This document shows, piece after piece, positions 43,521-53,462 of a stretch of DNA of 64,000 nt. Each line of letters opens with the position of its first letter. The stretch's first letter is position 1. Origin of the DNA: an uncultured Polaribacter sp. (GTDB taxonomy: Bacteria > Bacteroidota > Bacteroidia > Flavobacteriales > Flavobacteriaceae). The notes under the pieces are model-generated. The model ran no database searches. It worked only from the letters and a program-made list of their open reading frames with translations, and was not told the origin of the DNA. The stretch is taken from NCBI RefSeq assembly GCF_947497695.1, contig NZ_CANMHM010000007.1, positions 85,723 to 149,722 of the forward strand, given 5' to 3'. Position numbers and translations under genes: made by a program.

Positions 43521-45791
43521 ATGATGACAAAAAAGAAAACGACGAATTTTAAAAAATACATTAAATGGTTTTGGGCAATTATCCTTGGGGGATTTGCATT
43601 TATATTACTATTGTTTTTAATTGCTTCTTGGGGATGGTTAGGAAAGTTGCCAACTTTTGAAGAATTAGAAAATCCTGAGAACAACTTAGCAACAGAAGTT
43701 ATTTCTTCAGATGGTAAGACGTTGGGGAAATATGCAACAGAAAATAGAACACCAATTAAGTTTAAAGACTTGCCAGATAATATTATAAAAGCTCTAGTAG
43801 CCACTGAAGATGAACGTTTTTATGACCATTCTGGTATTGATTTTAAAGGCACTGCAAGAGCAATTCTAAAACCTGGAAGTGGTGGAGCAAGTACAATTAC
43901 ACAACAATTAGCAAAAATGTTGTTTACAGGGAAAGCTTCTAGAAATATTTTTTTAAGAGTCGGTCAAAAACTAAAAGAATGGGTAGTTGCCACAAAGTTA
44001 GAAAGACAATATACCAAGAATGAAATCTTAACAATGTATTTAAATAAATACGATTTTCTAAATCAAGCAGTTGGTATTCGTTCTGCTGCACGTATTTATT
44101 TTGGAAAAGAACCTAAAGAACTTTATGTAGAGGAATCTGCAATGTTGGTTGGAATGTTAAAAAACTCATCATTATTTAATCCTTTAAGAAGGGCTGAAAG
44201 AGTAAAACAACGTAGAAATGTTGTCTTGAAACAAATGAACAGAAGTGAGTTTATCAGTTTAAAACAAAAAGATTCATTACAAAAATTAGATTTAGGTTTA
44301 AATATTAATAAAGAAGGGCATAGTGATGGTTCTGCCACTTATTTTAGATCTCATTTACAAAAAATGCTTAGAAAATGGGTTCAGAAAAATCCAAAGCCAA
44401 ACGGAGAAGAATACAATATTTTTAGAGATGGTTTAAAAATATATGTAACCATAGATTCTAGAATGCAAAAATATGCAGAAGAAGCTATTGAAGAGCATAT
44501 GTCTAATTTGCAATCGTACTTTTTTAAGGAGCAAAAAAATAACAAAACAGCTCCTTTTTATGATATCGAAACAGCTCAAATCAATGGAATTATAGAAAGA
44601 GCTAAGAAAAATTCTGACAGATATAAACGATTAAAAAAATACGGAAAATCTAAAAAATACATAGACAAGGTTTTCAATACAAAAACTAAAATGAGTGTTT
44701 TTTCTTGGAAAGGAATTAAAGACACCATTTTATCGCCTAATGATTCCATTAAATACTATAAATATTTTTTACGTTCTGGCTTATTATCCATAGAACCACA
44801 ATCTGGTCATATAAAAGCTTGGGTAGGAGGTATTGATAATAAACATTTTAAATATGATGCAGTTGCACAACAGAAAAGACAAGTGGGTTCTACTTTTAAG
44901 CCATTTGTGTATGCAGCAGCAATTAATCAATTAAAATTATCTCCATGTGATGAGTTTCCAAATATTCCATACACAATTCCTAAAGGAAAATATGGCATAC
45001 CAGAAGAGTGGACTCCAGAAAACTCTGATAAGAAGTATGGAGGAATGTTAAATTTAAAAGATGGTTTAGCAGGTTCTGTAAATACAATGTCTGCAAGATT
45101 AATAGATATGGTGGGGCCAGAAAACGTAGCTCGTTTGGCAAAATCTTCTGGAATTGAAAGTGATGTACAAGCAAATCCATCCATTGCATTAGGTGCCATA
45201 GATTTGTCTTTATTAGAAATGGTAAGTGCTTATGCTACGTTTGCAAACAAAGGTTTGCGTGTTTCTCCAATGATTTTAACAAGAATAGAAGACAAAAACG
45301 GGACTGTTTTACAGGAGTTTACACCAGAAACAAAAGAAGTTTTAAGTGAAGAGTCTGCTTATGTAGTTTTAGATTTATTAAAAGGTGTGGTGCAATCTGG
45401 TTCTGGAGTTCGTTTAAAAACTACCTGGAAAAAAGCATCTTATATAACTGGGCATCCTTATAAATTTACCAACCCAATTGCTGGTAAAACAGGTACAACT
45501 CAAAATCAATCTGATGGATGGTTTATGGGTATTGTACCTAATTTAGCAACAGGTGTTTGGACTGGAGGAGAGGATAGAGCAACCCATTTTGCAGGGATTT
45601 CTAAAGGACAGGGAGCTACAATGTCATTGCCTTCTTGGGCATTATATATGCAGAAATGTTATGCAGATAAAACTTTAAATGTTAGTCAAAAAGATTTTGA
45701 TAAGCCAGACAATTTATCTATTAGAATTGATTGTAATAATAAATCATCAGATGAAAAAGATGAAATTATAGAAGAAGATACAGATTTTTAG
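43521..45791 (+). CDS. mrcA: Penicillin-binding protein 1A (bifunctional)
   Basis: This 756-residue class A PBP has one N-terminal membrane helix (residues about 14-36). The GT51 domain has TEDERFYDHSGIDF and GASTITQQLAKML. The transpeptidase domain has the SxxK serine in QVGSTFKPFVYA, SVN in AGSVNTMSAR and KTGTTQNQSDGW. It ends in a short acidic tail. It polymerises and crosslinks peptidoglycan at the periplasmic face of the inner membrane. Start is one of two consecutive ATGs (43521 or 43524). It follows gldH by 63 bp and is distinct from the PBP1C at 23568. Confidence 0.95.
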   Translation: MMTKKKTTNFKKYIKWFWAIILGGFAFILLLFLIASWGWLGKLPTFEELENPENNLATEVISSDGKTLGKYATENRTPIKFKDLPDNIIKALVATEDERFYDHSGIDFKGTARAILKPGSGGASTITQQLAKMLFTGKASRNIFLRVGQKLKEWVVATKLERQYTKNEILTMYLNKYDFLNQAVGIRSAARIYFGKEPKELYVEESAMLVGMLKNSSLFNPLRRAERVKQRRNVVLKQMNRSEFISLKQKDSLQKLDLGLNINKEGHSDGSATYFRSHLQKMLRKWVQKNPKPNGEEYNIFRDGLKIYVTIDSRMQKYAEEAIEEHMSNLQSYFFKEQKNNKTAPFYDIETAQINGIIERAKKNSDRYKRLKKYGKSKKYIDKVFNTKTKMSVFSWKGIKDTILSPNDSIKYYKYFLRSGLLSIEPQSGHIKAWVGGIDNKHFKYDAVAQQKRQVGSTFKPFVYAAAINQLKLSPCDEFPNIPYTIPKGKYGIPEEWTPENSDKKYGGMLNLKDGLAGSVNTMSARLIDMVGPENVARLAKSSGIESDVQANPSIALGAIDLSLLEMVSAYATFANKGLRVSPMILTRIEDKNGTVLQEFTPETKEVLSEESAYVVLDLLKGVVQSGSGVRLKTTWKKASYITGHPYKFTNPIAGKTGTTQNQSDGWFMGIVPNLATGVWTGGEDRATHFAGISKGQGATMSLPSWALYMQKCYADKTLNVSQKDFDKPDNLSIRIDCNNKSSDEKDEIIEEDTDF

Positions 45792-45804
45792 GTCTAAAAA
45801 AATA

Positions 45805-47610
45805 ATGATGACTTGGAGTCCTACAAAAGAAATTATACATACTTCTAATATTGGTAAAATGATGCAAAAGCATTCTTTTACCAATTATAATGATTTTTGG
45901 AAATGGACAGTAGAAAATAAAGCTGATTTTTGGAAAGAAACCATTAAAAACCTTAATATTCTGCAAGAAAAAGAGGCATCTAATATTTTAAATATTGATG
46001 ATGGAGTAGAAAATGCAAAATGGCTTTATGGAGCAAAACTAAATATTGTAGATTCTTGTTTTCAGAATGATAAAAATGCTACTGTACTTGTTTTTCAAAA
46101 ATCAAATAAAGCAATTCAAAAGGTAAGTCAGCAAGAATTATTACATTTAGTAAACAGAATTGCCAATAGTTTTACTGATTTCAATCTTAAAAAAGGAAAT
46201 ACAATTGCTATAAACTTACCAATGACGCTAGAAGCAGTTGCCATTTATTTAGCTGCTATAAAAGCAGGAATAAATGTAGCCACAGTTGTAGATAGTTTTT
46301 CATCAAAAGAAATAGCAGTAAGATTTAAAATTACCAAACCAAAATTGGTTTTTACACAAGATGTTTTAGAAAGAGGCGATAAAATAATACCACTTTATGC
46401 TAAAGTATCAGAAACAAATCCAGAGAAAATAGTTGTAGTTAGTTTTAAAGAGGATAAAATTTCTTTAAGAAAAAACGATGTTTTTTGGAGTCATTTTTTA
46501 TCAACTAATACCAATTTTAATTCAGTAAAACTAGCTCCAGAAGAAATTACAACCATTTTATTTTCATCAGGTACAACTGGCGTTCCAAAAGCGATTCCTT
46601 GGAATCATACAACACCAATTAAAGCTGCTTCAGATGGGTATTATCATCATAATATTCAGCAAAATGATGTAGTTTGTTGGCCAACAAACTTAGGTTGGAT
46701 GATGGGACCTTGGCTTGTATTTGCATCTTTAATCAACAAAGCTACAATTGCATTGTATTACGATTCGCCATTAATAGCTGGTTTTGGAGAATTTGTACAA
46801 AACGCAAAAGTTACCATGTTAGGTATTGTGCCAAGTATTGTGAAACAATGGGAAAACACTAAAATAATGGAGCAATTTAATTGGAATTCTATTCAGTGTT
46901 TTAGTTCTACTGGCGAAGTTTCTAACCCAACAGAAATGAAATATTTAATGAATCTGGCAAATAATAAACCAATTATAGAATATTGTGGAGGTACAGAAAT
47001 TGGAGGAGGTTATATTACAAGTACAGTTGTACAAGAAAATAGGCCAAGTACTTTTTCATCAAAAGTTTTGGGTGGAGATTTTGTTGTTTTAGATGAAAAT
47101 GGAGAAGAATCTAATAAAGGAGAAGTTTTTATCATTCCCCCAATAATGGGATTGTCTACAGTATTGTTAAATAAAAATCATCGTAAAGAATATTACGAAA
47201 ATACACCAAAATTCAAGATGAAATTAAGACGTCATGGAGATGAGGTTCATCAACTTAAAAATGGGTATTTTAAAGTTTTAGGGCGAGTAGATGATGCTTT
47301 AAATTTGGGAGGAATAAAAGTGAGTGCCACTCAAATAGAAGAAATAGTTCAACAACTTACTTTTGTTAAAGAATCTGCTGCAATTGGAGTTGCTCCAAAA
47401 GAAGGAGGTCCCAATAAATTGGTTGTTTTTTATGTTGAAAACACAGAAAATAATCAAGAAATAGATCGATTACAAAAAGCAAAACAAATCATTAAAAAAG
47501 AATTGAATCCTTTATTTAAAGTTTCAGAATTAGTAAAAATTGTTAGTTTGCCAAGAACAGCATCTAACAAAGTAATGAGACGAAAATTAAGAGAAATTTA
47601 TACAACATGA
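45805..47610 (+). CDS. AMP-binding acyl-CoA synthetase-like protein
   Basis: This 601-residue protein has an acetyl-CoA-synthetase-type N-terminus (NYNDFWKWTVENKADFWK). The AMP/ATP loop is FSSGTTGVPKAIPWNH, with YCGGTEIGGGY, the hinge GRVDDALNLGGIKVSATQIEEI and the catalytic lysine region ASNKVMRRKLREIY. It should form acyl-CoA from a carboxylic acid, ATP and CoA. The closest known groups are acetyl-/acetoacetyl-CoA synthetase-like enzymes; the true acid is unknown. It is 13 bp after PBP1A and overlaps xth by four bases. Confidence 0.88.
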   Translation: MMTWSPTKEIIHTSNIGKMMQKHSFTNYNDFWKWTVENKADFWKETIKNLNILQEKEASNILNIDDGVENAKWLYGAKLNIVDSCFQNDKNATVLVFQKSNKAIQKVSQQELLHLVNRIANSFTDFNLKKGNTIAINLPMTLEAVAIYLAAIKAGINVATVVDSFSSKEIAVRFKITKPKLVFTQDVLERGDKIIPLYAKVSETNPEKIVVVSFKEDKISLRKNDVFWSHFLSTNTNFNSVKLAPEEITTILFSSGTTGVPKAIPWNHTTPIKAASDGYYHHNIQQNDVVCWPTNLGWMMGPWLVFASLINKATIALYYDSPLIAGFGEFVQNAKVTMLGIVPSIVKQWENTKIMEQFNWNSIQCFSSTGEVSNPTEMKYLMNLANNKPIIEYCGGTEIGGGYITSTVVQENRPSTFSSKVLGGDFVVLDENGEESNKGEVFIIPPIMGLSTVLLNKNHRKEYYENTPKFKMKLRRHGDEVHQLKNGYFKVLGRVDDALNLGGIKVSATQIEEIVQQLTFVKESAAIGVAPKEGGPNKLVVFYVENTENNQEIDRLQKAKQIIKKELNPLFKVSELVKIVSLPRTASNKVMRRKLREIYTT

Positions 47611-48368
47611 AAATAATATCATACAATGTAAATGGCATTAGAGCCGCATTAAAAAAAGGTTTTTTAGAATGGTTAGAAGCTGCAAAACCAGATGTAATTT
47701 GCATACAAGAAACCAAAGCACATAAAGAGCAATTAGATCTTACAGCATTTGAAAATGCTGGGTATCCATATCATTATTGGTTTTCTGCACAAAAAAAAGG
47801 CTATTCTTCTGTGGCTATTTTATGTAGGCAAAAACCAAACCATATTGAATATGGCACAGGTATAGAATCGATGGATTTTGAAGGTAGAAATTTACGTGTA
47901 GATTTTGATGATGTTTCTATAATGAGCTTGTATTTACCTTCTGGTACAAATTCTGAAAGGTTAGATTTTAAGTTTAAATTTATGGATCAATTTCAAGAGT
48001 ACATCAATAATTTAAAACAAGAACTACCTAATTTAGTTATTTGTGGTGATTATAATATTTGCCATGAAGCCATTGATATTCACAACCCTAAAATGAAAGG
48101 AGTTTCTGGTTTTTTACCAGAAGAAAGAACTTGGATTGGAGAATTTATAAATAACGGATTTATAGATAGTTTTCGCTTTTTAAATCAAGAGAAACAAGAA
48201 TATTCTTGGTGGAGTTATAGAGCAAATTCTAGGGCAAATAATAAAGGTTGGCGTTTAGATTATGCCATGGTTTCAGAACCATTAAAAGAAAAAATTACAA
48301 GAGCCTATATTTTGCCAGAAGCAAAACATTCAGACCATTGTCCAATTGTTGTAGAGTTAGCTGTTTAA
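47607..48368 (+). CDS. xth: Exodeoxyribonuclease III (AP endonuclease)
   Basis: This 253-residue enzyme starts MKIISYNVNGIRAALKKGF. The metal ligand is E35 (IQETKA), the catalytic segment is GDYNICHEAIDIHNP and the final catalytic pair is D243-H244 (HSDHCPI). It cleaves DNA at abasic sites and removes 3' blocks in base-excision repair. The start overlaps the stop of the AMP-ligase gene (ATGA), and the next gene begins on the base after its stop, so the three are one translational unit. Confidence 0.96.
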   Translation: MKIISYNVNGIRAALKKGFLEWLEAAKPDVICIQETKAHKEQLDLTAFENAGYPYHYWFSAQKKGYSSVAILCRQKPNHIEYGTGIESMDFEGRNLRVDFDDVSIMSLYLPSGTNSERLDFKFKFMDQFQEYINNLKQELPNLVICGDYNICHEAIDIHNPKMKGVSGFLPEERTWIGEFINNGFIDSFRFLNQEKQEYSWWSYRANSRANNKGWRLDYAMVSEPLKEKITRAYILPEAKHSDHCPIVVELAV

Positions 48369-49721
48369 ATGAAAAAAATATTCATATTTCTGCTTTTAAG
48401 CACTACTATTTTTTCTCAAGAAAAAAAAGACAGCATTTTAAATATTAAAAGAGATACGTTATTAATTGACAAAGATTCTTTAATAGAAACGGTTAAATTA
48501 GATACATTGTCGATTGTAAAAGATTCGATAATACAGCCTGTTAAACCTACACTTTATTCTGATAACGATTTAAATATTTTAGACAGTTTACTTATAGAAA
48601 ATAAGTTTAGCTCGTCTTTGGTAGATTCATTTGAGTATGTAATTAATGATAAAGATATTATAGGTGAAGTAATAACGGTTTTAACAACTGATTTATTAAA
48701 GTTTCGACTTGCTAATTTAAATAAAACGACCCCATTTAATTTAGCATACAATCCTACTTTAGAGCAAGTTATTAATAGTTATTTATCACATCGAAAAAGA
48801 TATTATCCTGCATTAATGGCAAAAGCTAAGTACTATTTTCCAATGTTTGAGCAATATTTAGATCAATATGATATACCTTTAGAAATGAAGTATTTAGCAA
48901 TTGTAGAATCTGCTTTAAGACCAAAAGTAAAATCTGGAGTAGGAGCAACAGGTATTTGGCAATTTATGTATGGAACAGGAATAGAGTTTGGCTTAAAAGT
49001 CAGTTCTTATGTAGATGAACGTCAAGATCCTGTAAAAGCAACCATTGCAGCATGTAAATATTTAAGTCAGTTATTTGCTGTTTTTGGCGATTGGGATTTA
49101 GCTTTGGCAGCTTATAATTCTGGTCCAGGAAATGTTAGAAAAGCAATAAAAAGATCTGGAGGTTATAAAAATTATTGGAATATAAGGCCTTATTTACCAA
49201 GAGAAACAGCAAGTTATGTACCTGCATTTTATGCAACTATGTATATTTTTAAGCATGCAGCAGATCACAATATTTATGCTGAAGTACCTGAGTTTTATAA
49301 TTTTCAAACAGATACAATTCATATAAAAAGAACGATAAGTTTAGGTCAGATTTCAGAAAAACTGAATATTGATGAAGAAATTTTATCAAACTTAAACCCT
49401 TCTTATAAGTTAGCTATTATTCCGTTTGTTAAAGATAGAAATTATACTGTTAGATTGCCAAGTAATAAAATTGTTGAGTTTTTAGATAAAGAAAAAGAAA
49501 TTTATGCTTTGGCAGATTTTGATGATGCCCAAAGAGAAAAACCATTACCTAAATATTTTGAAATGGATAGTAGTATTCGTTACAAAGTAAAAAGTGGAGA
49601 TTTTTTAGGGAAAATTGCTAATAGGTATGGAGTACGTGTTAGTGATTTAAAACGCTGGAATAGACTAAAGAGTAATAGTTTAAAAATAGGGCAAAGATTA
49701 ACTGTGTATCCAAAAAAATAG
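48369..49721 (+). CDS. Lytic transglycosylase with LysM domain (MltD-like)
   Basis: This 450-residue protein has a signal peptide (ends near TTIFSQE) and a variable, Ser/Lys/Asp-rich linker. The SLT domain has catalytic E180 (LAIVESALRPKVKSGVGATGIWQFM) and AAYNSGPGNVRKAIKRSGG. A weak LysM-like segment (SLGQISEKLNIDEEILSNLN) and a clear C-terminal LysM (YKVKSGDFLGKIANRYGV) follow. It cuts peptidoglycan glycan strands in the periplasm. It starts immediately after the xth stop codon. The lipobox cysteine of E. coli MltD is absent. Confidence 0.92.
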   Translation: MKKIFIFLLLSTTIFSQEKKDSILNIKRDTLLIDKDSLIETVKLDTLSIVKDSIIQPVKPTLYSDNDLNILDSLLIENKFSSSLVDSFEYVINDKDIIGEVITVLTTDLLKFRLANLNKTTPFNLAYNPTLEQVINSYLSHRKRYYPALMAKAKYYFPMFEQYLDQYDIPLEMKYLAIVESALRPKVKSGVGATGIWQFMYGTGIEFGLKVSSYVDERQDPVKATIAACKYLSQLFAVFGDWDLALAAYNSGPGNVRKAIKRSGGYKNYWNIRPYLPRETASYVPAFYATMYIFKHAADHNIYAEVPEFYNFQTDTIHIKRTISLGQISEKLNIDEEILSNLNPSYKLAIIPFVKDRNYTVRLPSNKIVEFLDKEKEIYALADFDDAQREKPLPKYFEMDSSIRYKVKSGDFLGKIANRYGVRVSDLKRWNRLKSNSLKIGQRLTVYPKK

Positions 49722-49875
49722 CTAGATAAAAGGCTTTGGCTAAACTTAAAAAAGAAATTTTTATTGAGCGTATTTCTTTTTGTTATATTTATTTCATCAA
49801 ACTAAAAAAACGGAATAATATTTGGTATAGAACTAAAATCAAAGTCCAAATTTAAAACTAACAAAACTAAAATTT

Positions 49876-50859
49876 ATGAAAAAATTATACATCTTATTTG
49901 TATTTATCGTTTTACTAACATCTTGTGTTGGAAATGATAAATTTGTTTTGCGTGATTCTATGGGTAAAATAAATAAGGTAATGGTTGTTGCCAAGTCAAG
50001 TGATTGGAATGGTAATATAGGTAAAGAAATAAGAAATTCTTTCGGAGAAATTATGGTTGGTTTGCCACAATCAGAACCTATTTTATCAGTTTCTCAAATT
50101 GCTCCAAATGGATTTGGAAATATGATGAAAGTAAGTAGAAATGTGCTAATAATTGGTGTTGCTGATAAAGAACAATTCTTTGTAAAAAACAATGTATATG
50201 CACAGCCACAAACCATAATTTATGTGTATGCTAAAGATAATGACGCTGTTGTAAAATTGTTTAAAAAGCACGAAAAAGAAATTATAAAAACGTTTATAGC
50301 GTCAGATATTAGTATGACGCAAAACGTATTCGCAAAAACCAAATTAGATGATTCTCAATTTAAAACACTGCAAAATTTAGGAGTTTCTTTAACCATTCAT
50401 GATAAATTTAATAAAGTTGATGACACAGGAGAATTCTTGTGGTTACGTCATCATTTAACAAGTGGAATTGCAAAAACAGGAAGCAATAATATATTGGTAT
50501 ATTCAGTTCCTTTAGAAGATGAAACCCAGGTTTTAGACAGTATTGTTGCTGTTAGAAATAGAATAGGTAAAAAGTACATTCCTGGTTCAGACCCAGAAAC
50601 CATGTACATGATTACAGAAGAAGCATACATGCCTTTTACTTTTGATGTAACTATTGATGGAAAAAAAGCTTATGAAACTCGTGGAAAATGGGAAGTGAAA
50701 AACGATTTTATGGCTGGACCATTTTTAAACTATACAGTGGTAGATAAAAAAAATAATAGACTCATTGTTTTTGAAGGATTTACGTACGCACCTTCTGTAA
50801 ATAAAAGAGCTTTTTTGTTTGAATTAGAAGCGATTGCAAAATCGATGGTTATAAAATAA
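49876..50859 (+). CDS. DUF4837 lipoprotein
   Basis: The 327-residue product has a lipoprotein signal (FIVLLTSCVGND, Cys about residue 17) and the DUF4837 features (GKINKVMVVAKSSDWNG, LIIGVADKEQFFV, WLRHHLTSGIAKTGSNN, RGKWEVKNDFMAGPF). DUF4837 occurs almost only in Bacteroidota, often next to this LysM transglycosylase. Its function is unknown; the envelope context suggests a role at the outer membrane or peptidoglycan. It stands 154 bp after the transglycosylase and 29 bp before the DUF4230 gene. Confidence 0.9.
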   Translation: MKKLYILFVFIVLLTSCVGNDKFVLRDSMGKINKVMVVAKSSDWNGNIGKEIRNSFGEIMVGLPQSEPILSVSQIAPNGFGNMMKVSRNVLIIGVADKEQFFVKNNVYAQPQTIIYVYAKDNDAVVKLFKKHEKEIIKTFIASDISMTQNVFAKTKLDDSQFKTLQNLGVSLTIHDKFNKVDDTGEFLWLRHHLTSGIAKTGSNNILVYSVPLEDETQVLDSIVAVRNRIGKKYIPGSDPETMYMITEEAYMPFTFDVTIDGKKAYETRGKWEVKNDFMAGPFLNYTVVDKKNNRLIVFEGFTYAPSVNKRAFLFELEAIAKSMVIK

Positions 50860-50888
50860 GTTTATGTATTTATCAGTATTTTTATAAT

Positions 50889-51506
50889 ATGGAATTAATT
50901 ATTTTAGGATTAATTGTTGGTTTAGGGATTTCTTACCTAATATCTCAAAAATTTTCTTTATCAAAGAAGAAAAACTTAACAGAAAAACAATCCGTTATTT
51001 TGTTAGATAAAATTAGAAAAGTTTCAAAATTAATTACTGTAGAAGGAGATTTTTCTGAGATTTATCATCATGAAAACACAAAAGAAAAATTTTGGGGAAG
51101 TATTGTTAGCAAGAAAAAAGCAATTATTTTAATTACTGCAAAAGCACATATTGGTTTCGATTTCAGAAAAATTAAACTGCATTCTGATGTAAAAAACAAA
51201 CAAATTATCTTATCAGAATTTCCATTACCAGAAGTATTGTCTATTGAAACAGATACTAAGTTCTATGATATTCAAAATGGGTATTTAAACAAGTTTGATA
51301 CGCAAGATTTATCTACCTTAAATAAAGAGGCTAAAGAACATGTTTTAAGTAAAATACCTAATAGTAACTTAATTCATTTGGCAAACAAAGAAGCCTTAGA
51401 AGCCATTATTTTAATGGAAAACTTAGTGGAAACGATTGGTTGGAAATTAGATTATACAGCTTTAAAGACCAATAAAGAAGCGAATTTAAAACTTAAAGAT
51501 AGTTAA
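50889..51506 (+). CDS. DUF4230 domain membrane-anchored protein
   Basis: The 205-residue product has one N-terminal hydrophobic helix (LIILGLIVGLGISYLIS) and then a DUF4230 domain (VSKLITVEGDFSEIYHHENTK, KAIILITAKAHIGFDFRKI, LPEVLSIETDTKFYDIQNG). The family is found in many bacteria and has no known role. With the helix the domain would sit on the periplasmic or outer side of the inner membrane. It is the last gene of the run that starts with the ricT-like gene. Confidence 0.88.
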   Translation: MELIILGLIVGLGISYLISQKFSLSKKKNLTEKQSVILLDKIRKVSKLITVEGDFSEIYHHENTKEKFWGSIVSKKKAIILITAKAHIGFDFRKIKLHSDVKNKQIILSEFPLPEVLSIETDTKFYDIQNGYLNKFDTQDLSTLNKEAKEHVLSKIPNSNLIHLANKEALEAIILMENLVETIGWKLDYTALKTNKEANLKLKDS

Positions 51507-51552
51507 TTTAAGAATTAACAATTGGTAAAGAATTACTCTACAATAAAAAAAG

Positions 51553-51625
51553 CCACAAATACACAAATTTTTATTTTTCCATTGCTGTTATTGTATAATT
51601 ATGCGTTTTATTAGTGCATTTGTGG
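51553..51625. repeat. Inverted repeat CCACAAATACAC...GTGCATTTGTGG
   Basis: CCACAAATACAC (51553-51564) is complementary, with one mismatch, to GTGCATTTGTGG (51614-51625); the arms flank 49 bp of AT-rich DNA. Such GCCACAAATGCAC strings are common in flavobacterial spacers. It lies between DUF4230 and DUF1761 genes transcribed the same way and may also act as a weak terminator. Confidence 0.6.
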
Positions 51626-51703
51626 TTAGATAATTTTAAATTAAAAGTATCATTCTGCTATAAAGTAACAATCTAACAATTAAACGATTCATTTCATTTT
51701 GAT

Positions 51704-51711
51704 TACATTTG
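51704..51711 (+). promoter_or_regulatory. Candidate -7 box TACATTTG for the DUF1761 gene
   Basis: TACATTTG matches TAnnTTTG and ends 25 bp before the ATG at 51737. No TTG is found at the usual upstream distance. Confidence 0.4.
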
Positions 51712-51736
51712 GTAAACAACTAAAAACTTTTTTATC

Positions 51737-52234
51737 ATGGAAATGAACTTTTACATCTTTTTTATTGCAGCTTTAGTACCAATGTTTATTGGCTTTATTT
51801 GGTATGGTCCTTTATTTGGAAATGCTTGGATGCATCAATTGGGTTTTACTAAAGAATCTTTACAAGGCACAAATATGTTTAAAACGCTTATTATTTGTTT
51901 TGTACTTAGTTTTTTAATTGCATTTGCTTTAATGCCAATGGTTATTCATCAAATGGGGGTTTATTCTACATTAGCAGGAGAGCCAGGTTTTAATGATCAA
52001 ACAGGTGAGGCTTTCTCTTATTTCGAAAATTTTGTAACAACTTATAGTGATCGTTTTAGAACTTTTAAGCATGGAGCTTTTCACGGAGTTATTTTTAGTT
52101 TTTTCTTAATAATGCCTGTTATAGGAATCCAAGCATTGTTTGAGAAAAAAACGTTTAAATATGTAGCCATTCATACAGGTTATTGGGTTGTAACTTTAGC
52201 AATTATGGGAGGTATTATTTGCCAATGGGTATAG
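51737..52234 (+). CDS. DUF1761 family membrane protein
   Basis: The 165-residue product has four hydrophobic segments and the DUF1761 signature near its start (GFIWYGPLFGNAWMHQLGFTKESL). A short loop with YFENFVTTYSDRFRTFKHGAFHG precedes helix 3. The function is unknown. A second ATG two codons on (51743) is an alternative start. It is convergent with trpS, with a shared hairpin terminator between. Confidence 0.87.
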   Translation: MEMNFYIFFIAALVPMFIGFIWYGPLFGNAWMHQLGFTKESLQGTNMFKTLIICFVLSFLIAFALMPMVIHQMGVYSTLAGEPGFNDQTGEAFSYFENFVTTYSDRFRTFKHGAFHGVIFSFFLIMPVIGIQALFEKKTFKYVAIHTGYWVVTLAIMGGIICQWV

Positions 52235-52260
52235 TATAATCTTTAAAAGTAAATAAAAAA

Positions 52261-52285
52261 AAAACCACGCAAATTGCGTGGTTTT
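52261..52285 (-). terminator. Intrinsic terminator of trpS (may serve both strands)
   Basis: AAAACCACGCAA (52261-52272) and TTGCGTGGTTTT (52274-52285) form a near-perfect palindrome. The A-rich run just left of it gives a long U tract on the minus strand, so it ends trpS best; the plus strand has only four T. Confidence 0.88.
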
Positions 52286-52301
52286 CCTATTATACAATCG
52301 T

Positions 52302-53270
52302 TTAATAACCAATTTTTTCTCTTACTCTTTGTAAAACATCATTGGCAACTACCGTCGCTTTTTGTGCTCCAATTTCTAAAGCACTATCAATTTCATGTTT
52401 GTTTTCCATAAAATGATGGTAACGCTCTCTTACTGTTGCAAATTTATCTAAAATTAATTCATACAAGGCTTGTTTTGCATGTCCATAACCATAATTCCCA
52501 CCTTCATAATTTGCTCTCATTTCACTAATTTGAGCGTCAGAAGCAAGTAATTTATACAAACCAAAAACATTATCAGTATCTGGGTTTTTAGGTTCTTCTA
52601 AACCTTTACTATCCGTTTTAATACCCATTATTTGTTTTCTTAGTTTTTTATCGGGTAAGAAAATATTAATGATATTATTTCTAGACTTACTCATTTTTTC
52701 TCCATCAATACCAGGAACTAATTTTGTGTTTTCTTGTATTTTTGCTTCTGGTACAACTAATGTATCACCAACAATATTGTTAAATCTATTGGCAACATCA
52801 CGTGTCATTTCTAAATGTTGCAATTGGTCTTTTCCTACCGGAATTATTTCTGCATCATACAATAAAATATCAGCAGCCATTAACATTGGGTAGTTAAATA
52901 ACCCAGAATTTACATCAGATAATCGATCTGATTTGTCTTTAAAACTATGGGCTAATGTTAATCTTTGATACGGAAAAAAACAGTTTAAATACCACGTTAA
53001 TTCTGTTGTTTGTGGCACATCACTTTGTCTGTAAAAAACAGTTTTATCAATATTTAATCCACAAGCTAACCAAGTAGCTGCAGTACTATAAGTATTTTCT
53101 CTTAAAACTTTACCGTCTTTAATTTGTGTTAAAGAATGTAAATCAGCAATAAATAAAAAAGCTTCATTTTCTGGATTATTGGCCATTTCTATGGCAGGTA
53201 AAATTGCCCCTAATAAATTTCCTAGATGTGGTGTTCCTGTGCTTTGTACGCCTGTTAAAATTCTTGACAT
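52302..53270 (-). CDS. trpS: Tryptophan--tRNA ligase
   Basis: This 322-residue class I synthetase starts MSRILTGVQSTGTPHLGN, where HLGN (15-18) is the HIGH-type motif. KMSKS is at 192-196 (GIDGEKMSKSRNN), and MLMAADILLYDAEIIPVGKDQLQH is typical of the family. It charges tRNA-Trp. I start at the ATG at 53270; an ATG 36 bp upstream adds residues that are not conserved. It is a single gene ending at the hairpin at 52261. Confidence 0.97.
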   Translation of the reverse strand: MSRILTGVQSTGTPHLGNLLGAILPAIEMANNPENEAFLFIADLHSLTQIKDGKVLRENTYSTAATWLACGLNIDKTVFYRQSDVPQTTELTWYLNCFFPYQRLTLAHSFKDKSDRLSDVNSGLFNYPMLMAADILLYDAEIIPVGKDQLQHLEMTRDVANRFNNIVGDTLVVPEAKIQENTKLVPGIDGEKMSKSRNNIINIFLPDKKLRKQIMGIKTDSKGLEEPKNPDTDNVFGLYKLLASDAQISEMRANYEGGNYGYGHAKQALYELILDKFATVRERYHHFMENKHEIDSALEIGAQKATVVANDVLQRVREKIGY

Positions 53271-53462
53271 TAAATTATATTTTAAACAATCATTTTTTAA
53301 AAACAATGATTATAGTTTATCACTTTGAGAGCGTAAAAATAACCTTTTATGTTATAAAAACGAACATCAAAAAGATTATTACTATTTTTACCGACAAAGT
53401 GAAATTTAATAGCCTAAATTTTATTCTTTTTAGTACAAGATTATTTAACATTTGTAGCTACT